Assembly (NCBI RefSeq): GCF_029871205.1
Contig: NZ_SSOJ01000154.1
Location: forward strand, 1 to 64,000
DNA: 64,000 bases
Direction: 5' to 3'
DNA from: Pseudomonas sp. BN417
GTDB lineage: Bacteria > Pseudomonadota > Gammaproteobacteria > Pseudomonadales > Pseudomonadaceae
Both the position numbers and the translations under genes were made by a program. Below the pieces are notes generated by a model that was given only the letters and a program-made list of their open reading frames with translations, was not told where the DNA came from and did not search any database. Of the stretch, positions 1 to 9,384 are shown in pieces. How positions within the stretch are numbered: position 1 is the stretch's first letter; every line of letters begins with the position of its first letter.

Positions 1-394
1 CCCCGCACGCCTCTCGCGGCATCCATGCCGCTCGTCCCCCTGCGCAACGCTTCCGCTCGGCCTTCTGACGGGGCGGAGTCGCTGCCCCACCTCTTCTGCA
101 CAGGTTCAGGCAATGAGCAGGCATCAGGATTGCCGCGCCTTGTCAGGCGCGAGTCACCCCTCTCCCACTGGGAGAGGGGCCGGGGGTGAGGGAGGTGCCA
201 GGCGGGTACGGAGATCTGAAAGACCCGTACTAGAGGCTTCTATTCGGCGCTGCAACAGCTAACGCAGACATAGCCAATTCATTCGCCAAGCAGACCGCAG
301 GTCTGCCCTGCGATGCTTCCATGGGGGCTGCTGCGCAGCCCTAAGCGAATGAATTCGCCCCCACAGGAGAAGCGGCAGGCCGGCGCGCTTGGGC
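1..394. repeat. Non-coding repeat region: dispersed element copy and REP pair
   Basis: No gene is supported here. Bases 1 to about 190 closely match 12755-12960, sharing a block around ctctcgcggcatccatgccg and a trailing GAGAGGG hairpin (157-166 pairing with 170-179). Bases 278-362 hold two inverted REP-like half-sites (attcattcgcc and gcgaatgaattcgc) about 60 bases apart, the REPIN layout seen elsewhere in this window. The longer reading frames here are by-products of the repeats. Confidence 0.7.
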
Positions 395-1618
395 TCAACG
401 CAGCAGCTTGGTATCCAGCACGTCCGACGCGCCGCCCATGATGTTCTCGCTGATCTCGACGAAGTCCTTGGTGCTGGCCTTGTTCAGGCGCATCAGACCG
501 CGGGTTACGTCGTCCATGGAGCGCTTGCCGTCGGTGCGCAGGCGGATTTCCTTGTCCAGGTCCTGCAGCAGCAGCACGGCACGGGCGGTGACTGCACCGC
601 TGGCGCGTTCGCCGCGCAGGCTTTCGACCTTGCCGCTCCACTGGCGCAGCTGCTTGCGGATCGCCTCGTAGCGGTCGTCGCCCATGCCGCCGGCGCGGCG
701 CATCAGTTCGATGGCGTAGTACTCGGCGATGCCTTCGCTGATCCAGTCACTGCGATCGGTGTCCTTGATCCGGCTGAGCACATGGACCAGCTCATGCACC
801 AGGGAGCTGGTGCCGTTCTCGCTCACCAGTGGTCGCGCCGAATGCATGAAGAAGGAATTGGGTGCGGACAGCCCGCCGCGCCACATGGGGTCCTTGGCGC
901 CGACTATCAGCAGCTTGCCCGGCTCCCGCGGGAAGACTTCCTGGGCATGGGGCCAGACGAAGGTCAGCAGGGTGAGGATGTCCATGCGGCGCATATCTTC
1001 GCCCACGGGCGCACTGACGGTGACGTCGGTGCTGCCCAGAGTGGCGCGGCGGCTGCCGAGCTTGCCGGCCAGGACCCAGCCGGTGGGACGGTCGAACAGG
1101 CGCTCGGGATTGTCGATGCGGAAACGGTTCTTGCCGACCCGCGGCCAGCCGGTTTCCACCGTTTGCCAGCCCTTGGGCAGGTCGAACCCCAGGCGCGAGA
1201 CCAGTTCGGTGCCATCCACCAGGTCGAGGCGCGCGCTCGGTACCAGGTCATCGCCGCGCAGCAGCGCCCAGTCCGGAGTCATGCGCGCATCGAAACGGCC
1301 GTCACCGCGCGGATGGCTGACCCGCACCTTGTAGCTCAGGCTGGCCTTGCCGCTGCCGGGCGTCCAGGTGCCGTGGGCCGGGTCGTCCTGGGTCCAGCTG
1401 CCGCTGGCCTTGAAGTCGCTGTAGTAGCCCTTGTTGCCCAGGTCGAAGCGCAAGCTGCGCACCGCCTCGCCCTTCTCCAGGATCAGGCTGACTTCCGCCT
1501 GGTCGCTCTCGGGCAGGAAACGCACCTGATAGTCGAGATCGACCCGCTTGGCCGCCCACAGCGGGGCGCTCAGGGTCAGCAGGAGGGAGGACAGCAGAAG
1601 CTGGGAACGGGCGGACAT
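395..1618 (-). CDS. Secreted M1/M61-type zinc metallopeptidase, uncharacterised
   Basis: This 407-residue protein starts with a clear Sec signal peptide (about residues 1-22, ending in PLWA). The N-terminal 220 residues look beta-rich. The zinc site HELVH lies at 275-279, followed by WISEGIAEYYA with Glu299 about 19 residues later. This matches the gluzincin HExxH...E arrangement, so residues 275, 279 and 299 would bind zinc and Glu276 would be catalytic. The best family guess is a periplasmic relative of the M61 glycyl-aminopeptidases; the substrate cannot be read from the sequence. It stands alone, 76 bases downstream of ycgN on the same strand, with a REP region after its stop. Confidence 0.75.
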   Translation of the reverse strand: MSARSQLLLSSLLLTLSAPLWAAKRVDLDYQVRFLPESDQAEVSLILEKGEAVRSLRFDLGNKGYYSDFKASGSWTQDDPAHGTWTPGSGKASLSYKVRVSHPRGDGRFDARMTPDWALLRGDDLVPSARLDLVDGTELVSRLGFDLPKGWQTVETGWPRVGKNRFRIDNPERLFDRPTGWVLAGKLGSRRATLGSTDVTVSAPVGEDMRRMDILTLLTFVWPHAQEVFPREPGKLLIVGAKDPMWRGGLSAPNSFFMHSARPLVSENGTSSLVHELVHVLSRIKDTDRSDWISEGIAEYYAIELMRRAGGMGDDRYEAIRKQLRQWSGKVESLRGERASGAVTARAVLLLQDLDKEIRLRTDGKRSMDDVTRGLMRLNKASTKDFVEISENIMGGASDVLDTKLLR

Positions 1619-1694
1619 CGAGGATGGCTTCCTTGGTGGGTATGACGGTCAGTCCCTGAGACTCGAAAGACGGCGGTTTGATCCCTGCCTTGGC

Positions 1695-2144
1695 TCAGCC
1701 CGCGCGAAAAATCAGATAGTCCTCCCAATCGTCCTCGGCCACGCTGTTTTCACTGAGCATGCGCCCGGACTGGGAGATACCGGCCTTGTGCACCGCTTCG
1801 GGGTCATTGCAGACCAGGTGGTGCCAGGGCGGCAGGTCCTTGCCCTCGGCCACCAGGCGATAGCCGCAGGTGGGCGGCAGCCAGGCGAACTCGTCGGCCT
1901 GGGCCGGGGTGAGCTGGATGCAGTCCGCGACGAACTGGCGGCGGTTGGCGTAGTCGGTGCAACGGCAGGTGTTGAGGTCCAGCAGCTTGCAGGCGATGCG
2001 CGTGTAGTAGACGCTGCCGTCGTCCTCGTCTTCGAGTTTCTGCAGGCAGCAGAGGCCGCAGCCGTCGCAGAGGGACTCCCACTCCTCCTGATCGAGCTGT
2101 GCGAGGGTCTTGCGCTTCCAGAAGGGTTCGACTTTGGCGGCCAT
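1695..2144 (-). CDS. YcgN family cysteine-cluster protein (UPF0260)
   Basis: A 149-residue protein with the family signature CDGCGLCC at residues 26-33, followed by Cys52, Cys60 and Cys62. These residues are expected to hold a zinc ion or an Fe-S cluster. Length and motif order match the UPF0260/YcgN family, whose biochemical role is unknown. No signal peptide or membrane segment is present, so it should be cytoplasmic. It sits with ycgL, rnd and a 2-hydroxyacid dehydrogenase on the minus strand, a grouping I recall from other pseudomonads (ycgN and ycgL are near neighbours in many gammaproteobacteria). A gap of about 80 bases separates it from the dehydrogenase, so co-transcription is likely but not proven. 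Confidence 0.9.
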   Translation of the reverse strand: MAAKVEPFWKRKTLAQLDQEEWESLCDGCGLCCLQKLEDEDDGSVYYTRIACKLLDLNTCRCTDYANRRQFVADCIQLTPAQADEFAWLPPTCGYRLVAEGKDLPPWHHLVCNDPEAVHKAGISQSGRMLSENSVAEDDWEDYLIFRAG

Positions 2145-2223
2145 GGCGTACGGGGGAAAATTTCGGGGCGACTAGTCTAGTCGCGTCAAAGGTGTCGGCC
2201 AAGCATAGCTGACGCGCGGCGAC

Positions 2224-3153
2224 TCAATAGCCGCGCTGGAAGTCCACCCAGCCACGCAACGGCTCGCCCGAGCGGTGTCTATTCAGGTTGTCGACGAAGA
2301 GTGCGGCCATGGCGCTGGGCAGCGTCGGCGCCGAACTGTGGCCGGTGATCTGCAGGTTGGGCGCGCTCCAGAACGGGTGCCAGGCGGGCAACGGTTCTTC
2401 GCGGCAGACATCGATCACCGCGCAGGCCAGCTGGCCGGCCTCGAGCGCCGCCACCAGGTCATGGTCCACCACCGCCACGCCGCGGCCGGCATTGATGAAC
2501 AGCGCCGTGCTGCGCATCCGCGCGAAGAACGCGGCGTCGTAGAGATCGCGGGTGGCCGGGGTATCCGGCAGCAGGTTGACCACGCAGTCGGCCCAGCCGG
2601 CCTGCTCGGCCAGCGCATCCATGCCGAAGACCCGCTCGAATGGCTCCAGGGGCCGCGGCTCGCGGGCGATGCCATGGAGCTCGACGCCGAAGGGTTCGAG
2701 AAAGCCGGCAACGCTCTGGCCAATGTCGCCGCTGCCGACGATCAGCACCCGCTTGCCTTCCAGACTGCGCGGCAAGCGATTGTCCCAGCGCCGCTCGGCC
2801 TGCGCGGCGACTCGCGTGAGGAACTGCCGCTGGTGGGCCAGGAGGTAGGTGAGCACGTACTCGGCCATCACCTGGCCGAAGATGCCCACGGCGCGGGTCA
2901 GCTGGTAGTCATGGGGCAGGTCGCTGGCCAGCAGCGGGGTGATGCCGGCCCAGGTGGACTGCATCCATTCGGGCTTGCAGCCCTTGCGCAGGAGCTGCGC
3001 CAGCAGGTGGGGCTCGCCGAACCAGATCGGGCACTCCCGGGCGGCGTCCAGCAGGCGCCCCACCTCGCTGCCACCATGGAGCTGCAGGCCGGGCTCGGCG
3101 CGCAGCAGGTCGGCGTAGAGGGCGAACTCTTCTTCGGCGATCAGGATCTTCAT
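2224..3153 (-). CDS. D-2-hydroxyacid dehydrogenase (NAD(P)-dependent)
   Basis: A 309-residue cytoplasmic oxidoreductase of the glyoxylate/hydroxypyruvate reductase type, expected to interconvert a 2-oxoacid and a D-2-hydroxyacid. The dinucleotide motif VGSGDIG lies at 139-145. The conserved INAGRG segment, a Glu in CREEPLPAWHPFW and a His in ITGHSS mark the catalytic Arg/Glu/His set. The start codon overlaps the stop of ycgL by one base (TGATG), so translation is probably coupled to ycgL. The exact substrate is not determinable; glyoxylate or hydroxypyruvate are the usual candidates. Confidence 0.9.
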   Translation of the reverse strand: MKILIAEEEFALYADLLRAEPGLQLHGGSEVGRLLDAARECPIWFGEPHLLAQLLRKGCKPEWMQSTWAGITPLLASDLPHDYQLTRAVGIFGQVMAEYVLTYLLAHQRQFLTRVAAQAERRWDNRLPRSLEGKRVLIVGSGDIGQSVAGFLEPFGVELHGIAREPRPLEPFERVFGMDALAEQAGWADCVVNLLPDTPATRDLYDAAFFARMRSTALFINAGRGVAVVDHDLVAALEAGQLACAVIDVCREEPLPAWHPFWSAPNLQITGHSSAPTLPSAMAALFVDNLNRHRSGEPLRGWVDFQRGY

Positions 3154-3446
3154 CAGAGGGGGTCGTTCATCCGCAGCAGTTCTTCCGGCAGGTGCTCGAT
3201 GTACTCGTCCTGGGCCGGCGGCATCTGCAGGTGATAGCCCTGTTTCTCGATGTTCTCCAGCACCTTGCCGATGTCCTCGCGGGCCAGCTGGCGCTCAGGG
3301 GTGAGCACCAGGTCGAAGGTGTGCTGCGGCGCGCCGAAAGCGCTCAGCAGGGCCTCGGGCACGCGGCTCAGGGCCTCGCGCTTGTCGACGTAGAGGTACA
3401 TCTCGTTCTTGCGCGGGCTTTTGTAGATGGAGCAGATACGTTTCAT
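3153..3446 (-). CDS. YcgL domain-containing protein
   Basis: A 97-residue protein beginning [19 protein letters not shown], the typical N-terminus of the YcgL family (DUF709), a small alpha/beta fold of unknown function. An upstream in-frame ATG at 3497 exists, but the family starts at [10 protein letters not shown], so 3446 is preferred. It lies 47 bases after rnd and its stop overlaps the start of the hydroxyacid dehydrogenase, forming an rnd-ycgL-dehydrogenase transcription unit. Confidence 0.9.
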   Translation of the reverse strand: MKRICSIYKSPRKNEMYLYVDKREALSRVPEALLSAFGAPQHTFDLVLTPERQLAREDIGKVLENIEKQGYHLQMPPAQDEYIEHLPEELLRMNDPL

Positions 3447-3493
3447 GGTCAGGCTCGTGGGGCATGCCGTGCCGGCCGGCACGGCGGGGTGGT

Positions 3494-4621
3494 TCATTGG
3501 CCGTCGGCGGCCAGGGTATCCAGCAGGGCCTGGCCCATCAGCTCGCGGCGCCAGCCGCGCAAGCCCTCGGGCAGGCTGTAGGGGCCGTTGGGGAAGCCGC
3601 TTTTCAGCAAGGCCTCCAGGTGCTTCTTGCGCAACATCAGCTCGGGAGCCATCCCCAGGCGCTCGGCCTCGGCGTGGCCGACGGCACGGAGCTTCTTCAG
3701 CAGCGGCGCGGCGTCCGGCGGCAGCGGCTCAGGCAGTGTTTCGGGCCATTGATCCGGCGGCGTCTCGGCGGCCTCGCGAATCAATTTAAGCAGGGTATTG
3801 CCGTCCTGGCGCACGGTGCGCGGATGCATGTCGTCGATTCGCGCCAGGGCCACCAGGTTGTCCGGCTGGAAGCGCGCCAGGGGCCAGAGGCTGTGTTCGC
3901 GCAGGATGCGGTTGCGCGGCTGGTCACGCAGGCGTGCCTCGAGCTCGCGCCAGGCGCAGAGCTCGCGCAGCACGGCGAGCTGGGCACGGGACAGCTTCCA
4001 GGCCAGCTTGGCTTCGCGGTAGAGCTCCTCGGGCGCGATTTCACGGCGCAGGTTGGCCACCAGCTCGGCGCCGTCCTCCAACACCCAAGAGCGCTTGGGC
4101 TCGGTGAGGCGCGGTGCCAGCGCGGCATAGAGCTCGGCCAGGTGCTGCGCATCCTCGGCGGCGTAGCGAACCTGCATTTCGGTCAGCGGGCGCTGCAGCC
4201 AATCGGAGCGGGTCTCGTCCTTGGGCAGGTCGATGTCCAGCACGGCGTGGACCAGACGCGAATAGCCCATGGAATAGCCAATGCCCAGGTAGCCGGCGGC
4301 CAGCTGGGTGTCCAGCAGCGGCTGCGGCAGCGTGCCGGTCAGGCGCAGGAAGACCTCCAGGTCTTCGCTGCAGGCGTGGAGCACCTTGAGCACGGCGTCG
4401 TCTTCCAGCAGTGCGGCGAAGGCGGACCAGTCCTTGATCAACAGCGGGTCGATGAGGAAGGCGCGCTCGCCGTCACCGACCTGGACCAGGCCGGCCTTGG
4501 GATAGAAGGTGTCGACCCGCATGAACTCGGTGTCCAGGGCCACGAAGGGCAAACGCCGCCAGTCGGCACAATGTTTGGCCAGCTCGGCGTCGTCGCGAAT
4601 CCAGATAATGTCGATGGCCAC
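3494..4621 (-). CDS. rnd: Ribonuclease D
   Basis: A 375-residue 3'-5' exoribonuclease that trims the 3' ends of tRNA precursors and other small RNAs. The DEDD exonuclease domain fills the first half: Exo I is the LDTEF motif (Asp30, Glu32), Exo II is in [10 protein letters not shown] and Exo III is YAAEDAQH with its Tyr and Asp. HRDC-type helical domains follow (about residues 210-290, then the C-terminus). Length matches E. coli RNase D. It heads the rnd-ycgL-dehydrogenase unit on the minus strand; the roughly 110-base gap upstream, before the DapA-family gene, can hold a promoter. Confidence 0.96.
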   Translation of the reverse strand: MAIDIIWIRDDAELAKHCADWRRLPFVALDTEFMRVDTFYPKAGLVQVGDGERAFLIDPLLIKDWSAFAALLEDDAVLKVLHACSEDLEVFLRLTGTLPQPLLDTQLAAGYLGIGYSMGYSRLVHAVLDIDLPKDETRSDWLQRPLTEMQVRYAAEDAQHLAELYAALAPRLTEPKRSWVLEDGAELVANLRREIAPEELYREAKLAWKLSRAQLAVLRELCAWRELEARLRDQPRNRILREHSLWPLARFQPDNLVALARIDDMHPRTVRQDGNTLLKLIREAAETPPDQWPETLPEPLPPDAAPLLKKLRAVGHAEAERLGMAPELMLRKKHLEALLKSGFPNGPYSLPEGLRGWRRELMGQALLDTLAADGQ

Positions 4622-4732
4622 AGGGCTCTCCTTGAATCAGTGGCGCGCAGTATATATCGCGCAGCACCCTCGCTACGCGCCTTGCATCGATCCCGCCCCG
4701 TGGCGGCCAGGGCGCACGGGGCAGGCCGACGC

Positions 4733-5587
4733 CTAGGCGAGCGTCTCGCGCAAGCGTTGCACCAGGGCCGCCGAGCTGCGCTGCATGGGAGGGCGCAACT
4801 CATCCCGGATCAGGCCCTGCAATGCCAGCAGGCTCTTCACCGGCGCCGGATTGGGCTCGACGAACATCAGCTGGATCAGCGGCAGCAGTCCCTGGAAGAT
4901 ACTCCGCGCGGCGTCGAGCTCACCGGCGGCGACGCAATCGACCAGGCGCACGAACTCCTGTGGACGGATATGCGCAGAGGCGGCGATCGCCCCACGGCCG
5001 CCCATGCACAGAGTGGTGAAGATCTGCGCGTCCTCGCCGGTCAGCACATCCAGTTCGCCATCGGCGATCAGCGCCTGGGTGGTGTCGGGGTTGCCACCGC
5101 AGTCCTTGATCGCCACCACATTCGGGTGTTTGGCCAGCGTCCGCAGGGTGGCGAGCTCCAGCTTCACGCCGGTGCGGTAGGGAATGTCGTAGAGGATCAC
5201 GGGCACCGTGGCGGCATCGGCGATGGCGCCGAACCAGCTCAGCAGGCCCTCCTGGGACGGGCGGATGTAATAAGGCGCCGGCACCAGCAGGCCGGCGATC
5301 GGGCGGCGCTGCACCTCGCGCTGAAAAGCCAGTACCTCGGCCAGGTTGTTGCCCGCCAGCCCCATCACCAGGCGATCACCGGGAACTTCGTCGAGCAATG
5401 CGTCCAGCACCGCCAATTGCTCATCCTTGGACAGCGCCGCGGCCTCGCCCGTGGTGCCACAGGCCACCAGCCCGGCCACGCCGGCGTCCAGCAGGTGCCG
5501 GGCCAGCCGGCGCAGGGCGGGAATGTCGACGGCACCGTCGTTGAAGGGGGTCACCAGGGCAACCCAGATTCCAGAAAACACAGGCAT
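4733..5587 (-). CDS. DapA-family aldolase (dihydrodipicolinate synthase family)
   Basis: A 284-residue (beta/alpha)8 class I aldolase or lyase. The family residues are at the canonical positions: GTTGE at 44-48, Tyr133 in YDIPYRTG and the Schiff-base Lys161 in IKDCGG. This fits 4-hydroxy-tetrahydrodipicolinate synthase (pyruvate plus aspartate semialdehyde, lysine pathway). Pseudomonads usually carry several paralogues, and no lysine gene or bamC lies nearby, so it may be a sugar-acid or hydroxyproline-type lyase instead. It stands alone, about 110 bases from rnd. Confidence 0.88.
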   Translation of the reverse strand: MPVFSGIWVALVTPFNDGAVDIPALRRLARHLLDAGVAGLVACGTTGEAAALSKDEQLAVLDALLDEVPGDRLVMGLAGNNLAEVLAFQREVQRRPIAGLLVPAPYYIRPSQEGLLSWFGAIADAATVPVILYDIPYRTGVKLELATLRTLAKHPNVVAIKDCGGNPDTTQALIADGELDVLTGEDAQIFTTLCMGGRGAIAASAHIRPQEFVRLVDCVAAGELDAARSIFQGLLPLIQLMFVEPNPAPVKSLLALQGLIRDELRPPMQRSSAALVQRLRETLA

Positions 5588-5998
5588 TGCAGATCTCCTT
5601 TGGCTGACCGTCAGAGTCGCCGTCGGAGGGATGCAAGGAGGGAGCGCTCAAGGGAGGGATCGACCTTCGCGCCTGGTGTCCTGTCAGCCCATCTGACGGG
5701 ACAGCGCGCCCCGGTCAAATGAGCGACTGTTTCTTCGATTTGCCCGCGGCAACGCCAAACGCCAGCGCCTGGGCCGGGAGGTCCAGTGCGAAAGCGGCTG
5801 AGGGGGCGATGGCAGGCATTGAAAGCTCGGTTGAAAGCGACGAACCCGGATACTGCGAAAGCCGGCGGGCCGCTGTCAACTGCGGCCTGCCTGCTGGTGC
5901 AATATTCAGTCCTGGCGCCCGTGGCGGGTGGCTGCTAAAAAGCCCGCGCTCACCAGAACAAGGCCTCGGCCGGAACCACATTTCAGGGACACAAGAAG
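5588..5998. other. Intergenic region, no gene supported
   Basis: This 411-base gap separates a minus-strand aldolase gene from a plus-strand gene and should hold both promoters. Open frames exist on both strands (such as 5719-6237 plus and 5715-5981 minus), but neither shows a recognisable domain or a good ribosome binding site. I see no tRNA, clear terminator or REP element. Confidence 0.5.
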
Positions 5999-7060
5999 AT
6001 GAAGAAGCTACTGGGCCTGCTCGCCCTTTTGATCGCCGCCCTGGCGATCTACCTCGCCGTTACCCCCTCCCCTATCGACCCGCAAGCCTGGGACGCACCA
6101 AAGGCGCCGACCATGACCGGCGTGCTGGAGCCCAACGACACCCTGATGAAGGCCGAGCTGATCGCCCTCGGCCAGGTGCATGGCCCCGAGGACACTGCCG
6201 TCGACGCCCAGGGCCGCCTCCTTGCCGGCCTGCATGACGGGCGCATCGTGCGCGTCAGTGCCGATGGCCAGCTGGAAACCTTCGCCGACACCGGCGGCCG
6301 CCCGCTGGGCATGGACTTCGACGCCGCCGGCAACCTGATCGTGGGCGACGCCTACAAGGGCCTGCTGCGCATCGACCCGCAGGGACAGATCACGGTGCTC
6401 GCGACTGAAGCCGAAGGCCTGCCCTTCCGCTTCACCGACGACCTGGATATCGCCCGTGACGGCCGCATCTACTTCACCGACGCCTCCAGCAAGTTCGAGC
6501 AGCCGGACTACTTGCTCGACCTGCTGGAAGCGCGCCCCCATGGCCGCCTGATGCGTTTCGACCCGGCCACCGGCAAGACCGAGGTACTGCTCAAGGATCT
6601 CTACTTCGCCAATGGTGTGGCCCTGTCTGCCAACGAGGACTTCGTGCTGGTCAACGAGACCTACCGCTACCGCATCACCCGCTACTGGCTGACGGGCGAC
6701 AAGGCCGGCAGCCACGACATCTTCGTCGACAACCTGCCGGGCCTGCCGGACAACCTGCAGGGCGACCGCCAGGGCAGCTTCTGGGTCGCCCTGCCCTCCC
6801 CGCGCAAGGCCGATGCCGACTTCCTGCACACCCAGCCCTGGCTCAAGGCGCAGATCGCCAAGCTGCCACGCATGTTCTGGCCCAAGCCGGTGCCCTATGG
6901 CCTGGTGCTGCAGATTGACGAAAAAGGCGAAATCGTCCGTAGCCTGCACGACACCAGTGGCACCCACCTGCGCATGGTCACCTCGGCCAAGCCAGTGGGC
7001 GACTACCTCTACCTGGGCAGCCTGGACAATGATCGAATCGGCAAGCTGAAGATTCGTTGA
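5999..7060 (+). CDS. Membrane-anchored SMP-30/strictosidine-synthase-like beta-propeller protein
   Basis: A 353-residue protein with an N-terminal hydrophobic segment (about residues 4-22), either a signal anchor or an uncleaved signal peptide, placing the rest in the periplasm. The remainder is a six-bladed beta-propeller of the strictosidine synthase/SMP-30 gluconolactonase type: repeats such as GRLLAGLHDGRIVRV, GNLIVGDAYKGLLRID and RIYFTDASSKF, then ANGVALSANEDFVLVNET. These enzymes are calcium-dependent lactonases or esterases in many bacteria; the substrate here is unknown. The start ATG follows an AGAAG-rich stretch. It stands alone, with REP repeats after its stop. Confidence 0.82.
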   Translation: MKKLLGLLALLIAALAIYLAVTPSPIDPQAWDAPKAPTMTGVLEPNDTLMKAELIALGQVHGPEDTAVDAQGRLLAGLHDGRIVRVSADGQLETFADTGGRPLGMDFDAAGNLIVGDAYKGLLRIDPQGQITVLATEAEGLPFRFTDDLDIARDGRIYFTDASSKFEQPDYLLDLLEARPHGRLMRFDPATGKTEVLLKDLYFANGVALSANEDFVLVNETYRYRITRYWLTGDKAGSHDIFVDNLPGLPDNLQGDRQGSFWVALPSPRKADADFLHTQPWLKAQIAKLPRMFWPKPVPYGLVLQIDEKGEIVRSLHDTSGTHLRMVTSAKPVGDYLYLGSLDNDRIGKLKIR

Positions 7061-7421
7061 GGGCAGAAACCCGGGCTCGGCCTACGGGGGCCGCTCCGCG
7101 GCCCTTTCGCGAATGAATTCGCTCCTACAACGGATGCGTAAGATTCCGCGAGCGAAGCGATACCCATCGGCAGACCTGCGGCCTGCTTGGCGAATGTATT
7201 CGCCCCTACAAGAGCCGTCACCTCGCGCGGCTCCTGGCCCATCAGCTCGCCGAGCCGGTCGACGCTGTACTGGCTGGCATCGACGGGTGCACTGACATGC
7301 ACCGCCACCTTCTGCCCGCGCGACTTCAAGCGCGGGGGACCTTATGATGCCGACTGTCATCGTTTCGACACAGGTGGCCCGCCAGGCACCTGACCAAACG
7401 CACCCGGCACGGACCCAGCCC
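7061..7421. repeat. Intergenic region with two REP half-sites and a possible gene remnant
   Basis: REP-like palindromic sites lie at about 7100-7139 (gcgaatgaattcgctcctac) and 7189-7212 (gcgaatgtattcgcccctac). On the minus strand, 7212-7329 reads as a coding-like start (MKSRGQKVAVHVSAPVDAS) that runs directly into REP sequence and stops, suggesting a small gene cut short. No homologue is recognised. Confidence 0.45.
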
Positions 7422-7898
7422 ATGGACAAGAAAGACCTGCAGATCATCGCCCTCCTGCAGCAGGACGCTTCCATCTCCCTTGCGGAGCTCGCCGAGGCAG
7501 TGAACCTCTCGCCCACGCCATGCTGGCGGCGCCTGCAGAAGCTGCGCGAGGACGGGGTGATCACCAAGCAGGTGGCGCTCTGCGACGCCGAGCGGCTCAA
7601 GCTCGGGGTCACGGTCTTCGTCACCATTCGCACCAGCCGCCATAGCGACGACTGGACCCGGCAGTTCATCGAAGGCACCCGCGACATCCCCGAGATCGTC
7701 GAGATCTACCGCATGACCGGCGACGTCGACTACCTGCTGAAAATCGTGGTGCCCGATATCAAGGGCTACGACGCCGTATACAAGCGCCTGATCCGCGTCG
7801 CCGACCTGTCCGACGTCAGCTCCGGCTTCGCCATGGAAGTGATCAAGCACACCACGGCCCTCCCTCTGGATCACCTGGCGCAGCCGGGCGACCCATGA
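7422..7898 (+). CDS. Lrp/AsnC family transcriptional regulator
   Basis: A 158-residue regulator starting MDKKDLQIIALLQQD, with the AsnC-type helix-turn-helix in the first 60 residues (ISLAELAEAVNLSPTPCWRRLQKLREDGVI) and a RAM effector-binding domain after about residue 70 (VTVFVTIRTS, TGDVDYLLKIVVPD). A longer frame begins at 7344, but the family start is 7422. It precedes metC on the same strand by about 205 bases, so amino-acid-responsive control of metC is a reasonable inference. The gap just after it is AT-rich and could hold the metC promoter. Confidence 0.92.
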   Translation: MDKKDLQIIALLQQDASISLAELAEAVNLSPTPCWRRLQKLREDGVITKQVALCDAERLKLGVTVFVTIRTSRHSDDWTRQFIEGTRDIPEIVEIYRMTGDVDYLLKIVVPDIKGYDAVYKRLIRVADLSDVSSGFAMEVIKHTTALPLDHLAQPGDP

Positions 7899-8103
7899 TT
7901 TGCTCGCCGAAGCGACTACAAGAAAAATATTTCCAATAAATCCAGTGCAAGTAGATTTAATTTCTAGTTATAGCGGCATCCAGGCCCATCAAAGCAAAGA
8001 AATTCCCCGCTCCGATCGGTAATCTCTTCCCCATTCCAGAGGCTTTCCTGCCCGGCAGGCCCTGCGCCCATCCCGCTCTATTCGGCTCCAGAGGAACACC
8101 CAG

Positions 8104-9279
8104 GTGGACGACCGCAAACTGCATCTAGAAACGCTGCTGGCCCATGAGGGCCGTGAACGCGGCCTGGTCGGTGGCACCGTGAATACCCCGGTTTACCGCG
8201 CCTCGACCCTCCTCTTCCCCACCGTGGAAGCCCTGCACGCCCAGCACGGCAGCCTCAACACCTACGGCCGCCACGGCAATCCCACCACCCGTTCCCTGGA
8301 GCGCGCCCTGGCGGAACTGGAAGGTGCCCATGGCGCCATGCTCACGCCCAGCGGCCTGAGCGCCCTGACCACCGCCCTGTTGGCCACGCTCAAGCCCGGT
8401 GACCACCTGCTGGTGACCGACTCGGTCTACGATCCGACCCGCGCCTTCTGCGACGAAACCCTCAAGCGTTTCGGCATCGAGACCACCTACTACGACCCAC
8501 TGATCGGCGGCGGCATCGCCGAACTGATGCGCCCGAACACCCGCGTGGTGTTCCTCGAGTCCCCCGGCTCCCTGACCTTCGAAATCCAGGATGTGCCCAG
8601 CATCGCCGAAGTCGCCCACGCCCACGGCGCGCTGGTGATGCTCGACAACACCTGGGGCACTCCGGTGCACTTCGCCTCCTTCAAGCATGGCGTGGACATC
8701 TCGATCCACGCCGCCACCAAGTACATAGTCGGTCACTCCGACGTACTGATGGGCGTGATCATGACCACCGAGGCGCTCTTCCCGCAGGTGCGCGGCTTCT
8801 ATAAACAGCTGGGCCTCAGCGTCAGCGCCGACGATGCCTACCTGGCCCTGCGCGGCTTGCGCACCCTGTCCACCCGCCTGGAGCGTCACCAGCGCAATGC
8901 GGAAAAGATCGCCCACTGGCTGGCCGAGCAGCCGGAAGTGGAACGCATCCTCTACCCCGCCCTGCCCGGCGCGCCTGGCCACGAACTGTGGAAACGCGAC
9001 TTCACCGGCGCCTGCGGCCTGTTCGGCGTGGAGTTCAAGGCGATGCCCGAGGAGGCGGTCCACGCCATGCTCGACCACATGCAACTGTTCGGCATGGGCT
9101 TCAGCTGGGGCGGCTTCGAGAGCCTGATCCTGCTCACCAATCCCAGCGCCCACCGCAGCGCCACCACCTGGAAGGCAGAGGGGCCGCTGGTGCGCCTGCA
9201 CATCGGCCTGGAGCATCCGGACGACCTGATCGCCGACCTCGAGGCCGGCTTCCTGCGCCTGCGCGGCACCTGCAGATGA
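8104..9279 (+). CDS. metC: Cystathionine beta-lyase
   Basis: A 391-residue PLP enzyme of the Cys/Met metabolism family, expected to split cystathionine into homocysteine, pyruvate and ammonia. The N-terminus carries TPVYRASTLLFP, as in MetC. The PLP lysine is Lys206 in SIHAATKYIVGHSD, and YGRHGNPTT (54-62) forms part of the neighbouring-subunit active site. The start codon is GTG at 8104 after an AGAGGAACACCCAG stretch that supplies a ribosome binding site. The Lrp/AsnC gene lies upstream and a 3-mercaptopyruvate sulfurtransferase downstream, making a small sulfur amino acid neighbourhood. Confidence 0.93.
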   Translation: MDDRKLHLETLLAHEGRERGLVGGTVNTPVYRASTLLFPTVEALHAQHGSLNTYGRHGNPTTRSLERALAELEGAHGAMLTPSGLSALTTALLATLKPGDHLLVTDSVYDPTRAFCDETLKRFGIETTYYDPLIGGGIAELMRPNTRVVFLESPGSLTFEIQDVPSIAEVAHAHGALVMLDNTWGTPVHFASFKHGVDISIHAATKYIVGHSDVLMGVIMTTEALFPQVRGFYKQLGLSVSADDAYLALRGLRTLSTRLERHQRNAEKIAHWLAEQPEVERILYPALPGAPGHELWKRDFTGACGLFGVEFKAMPEEAVHAMLDHMQLFGMGFSWGGFESLILLTNPSAHRSATTWKAEGPLVRLHIGLEHPDDLIADLEAGFLRLRGTCR

Positions 9280-9384
9280 CCCACCGGCGGCGCGGCTTCC
9301 GCGCCGCCGCCGATAGCGCGCGACAGTCCGTGCGGGCCTCCTTATGATGCTTGGCACAACAACGGTCACGACAAGGAACCCGCC

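Noticed and set aside
389-1645. A 418-codon plus-strand open frame
   Set aside because: It lies opposite the metallopeptidase gene, has no domain, and its composition is that of antisense GC-rich DNA. The minus-strand protein has a signal peptide and a zinc motif.
3464-5722. A 752-codon plus-strand open frame
   Set aside because: It spans the antisense of RNase D and the DapA-family gene, both of which have clear catalytic residues. Long antisense frames are common at this GC content.
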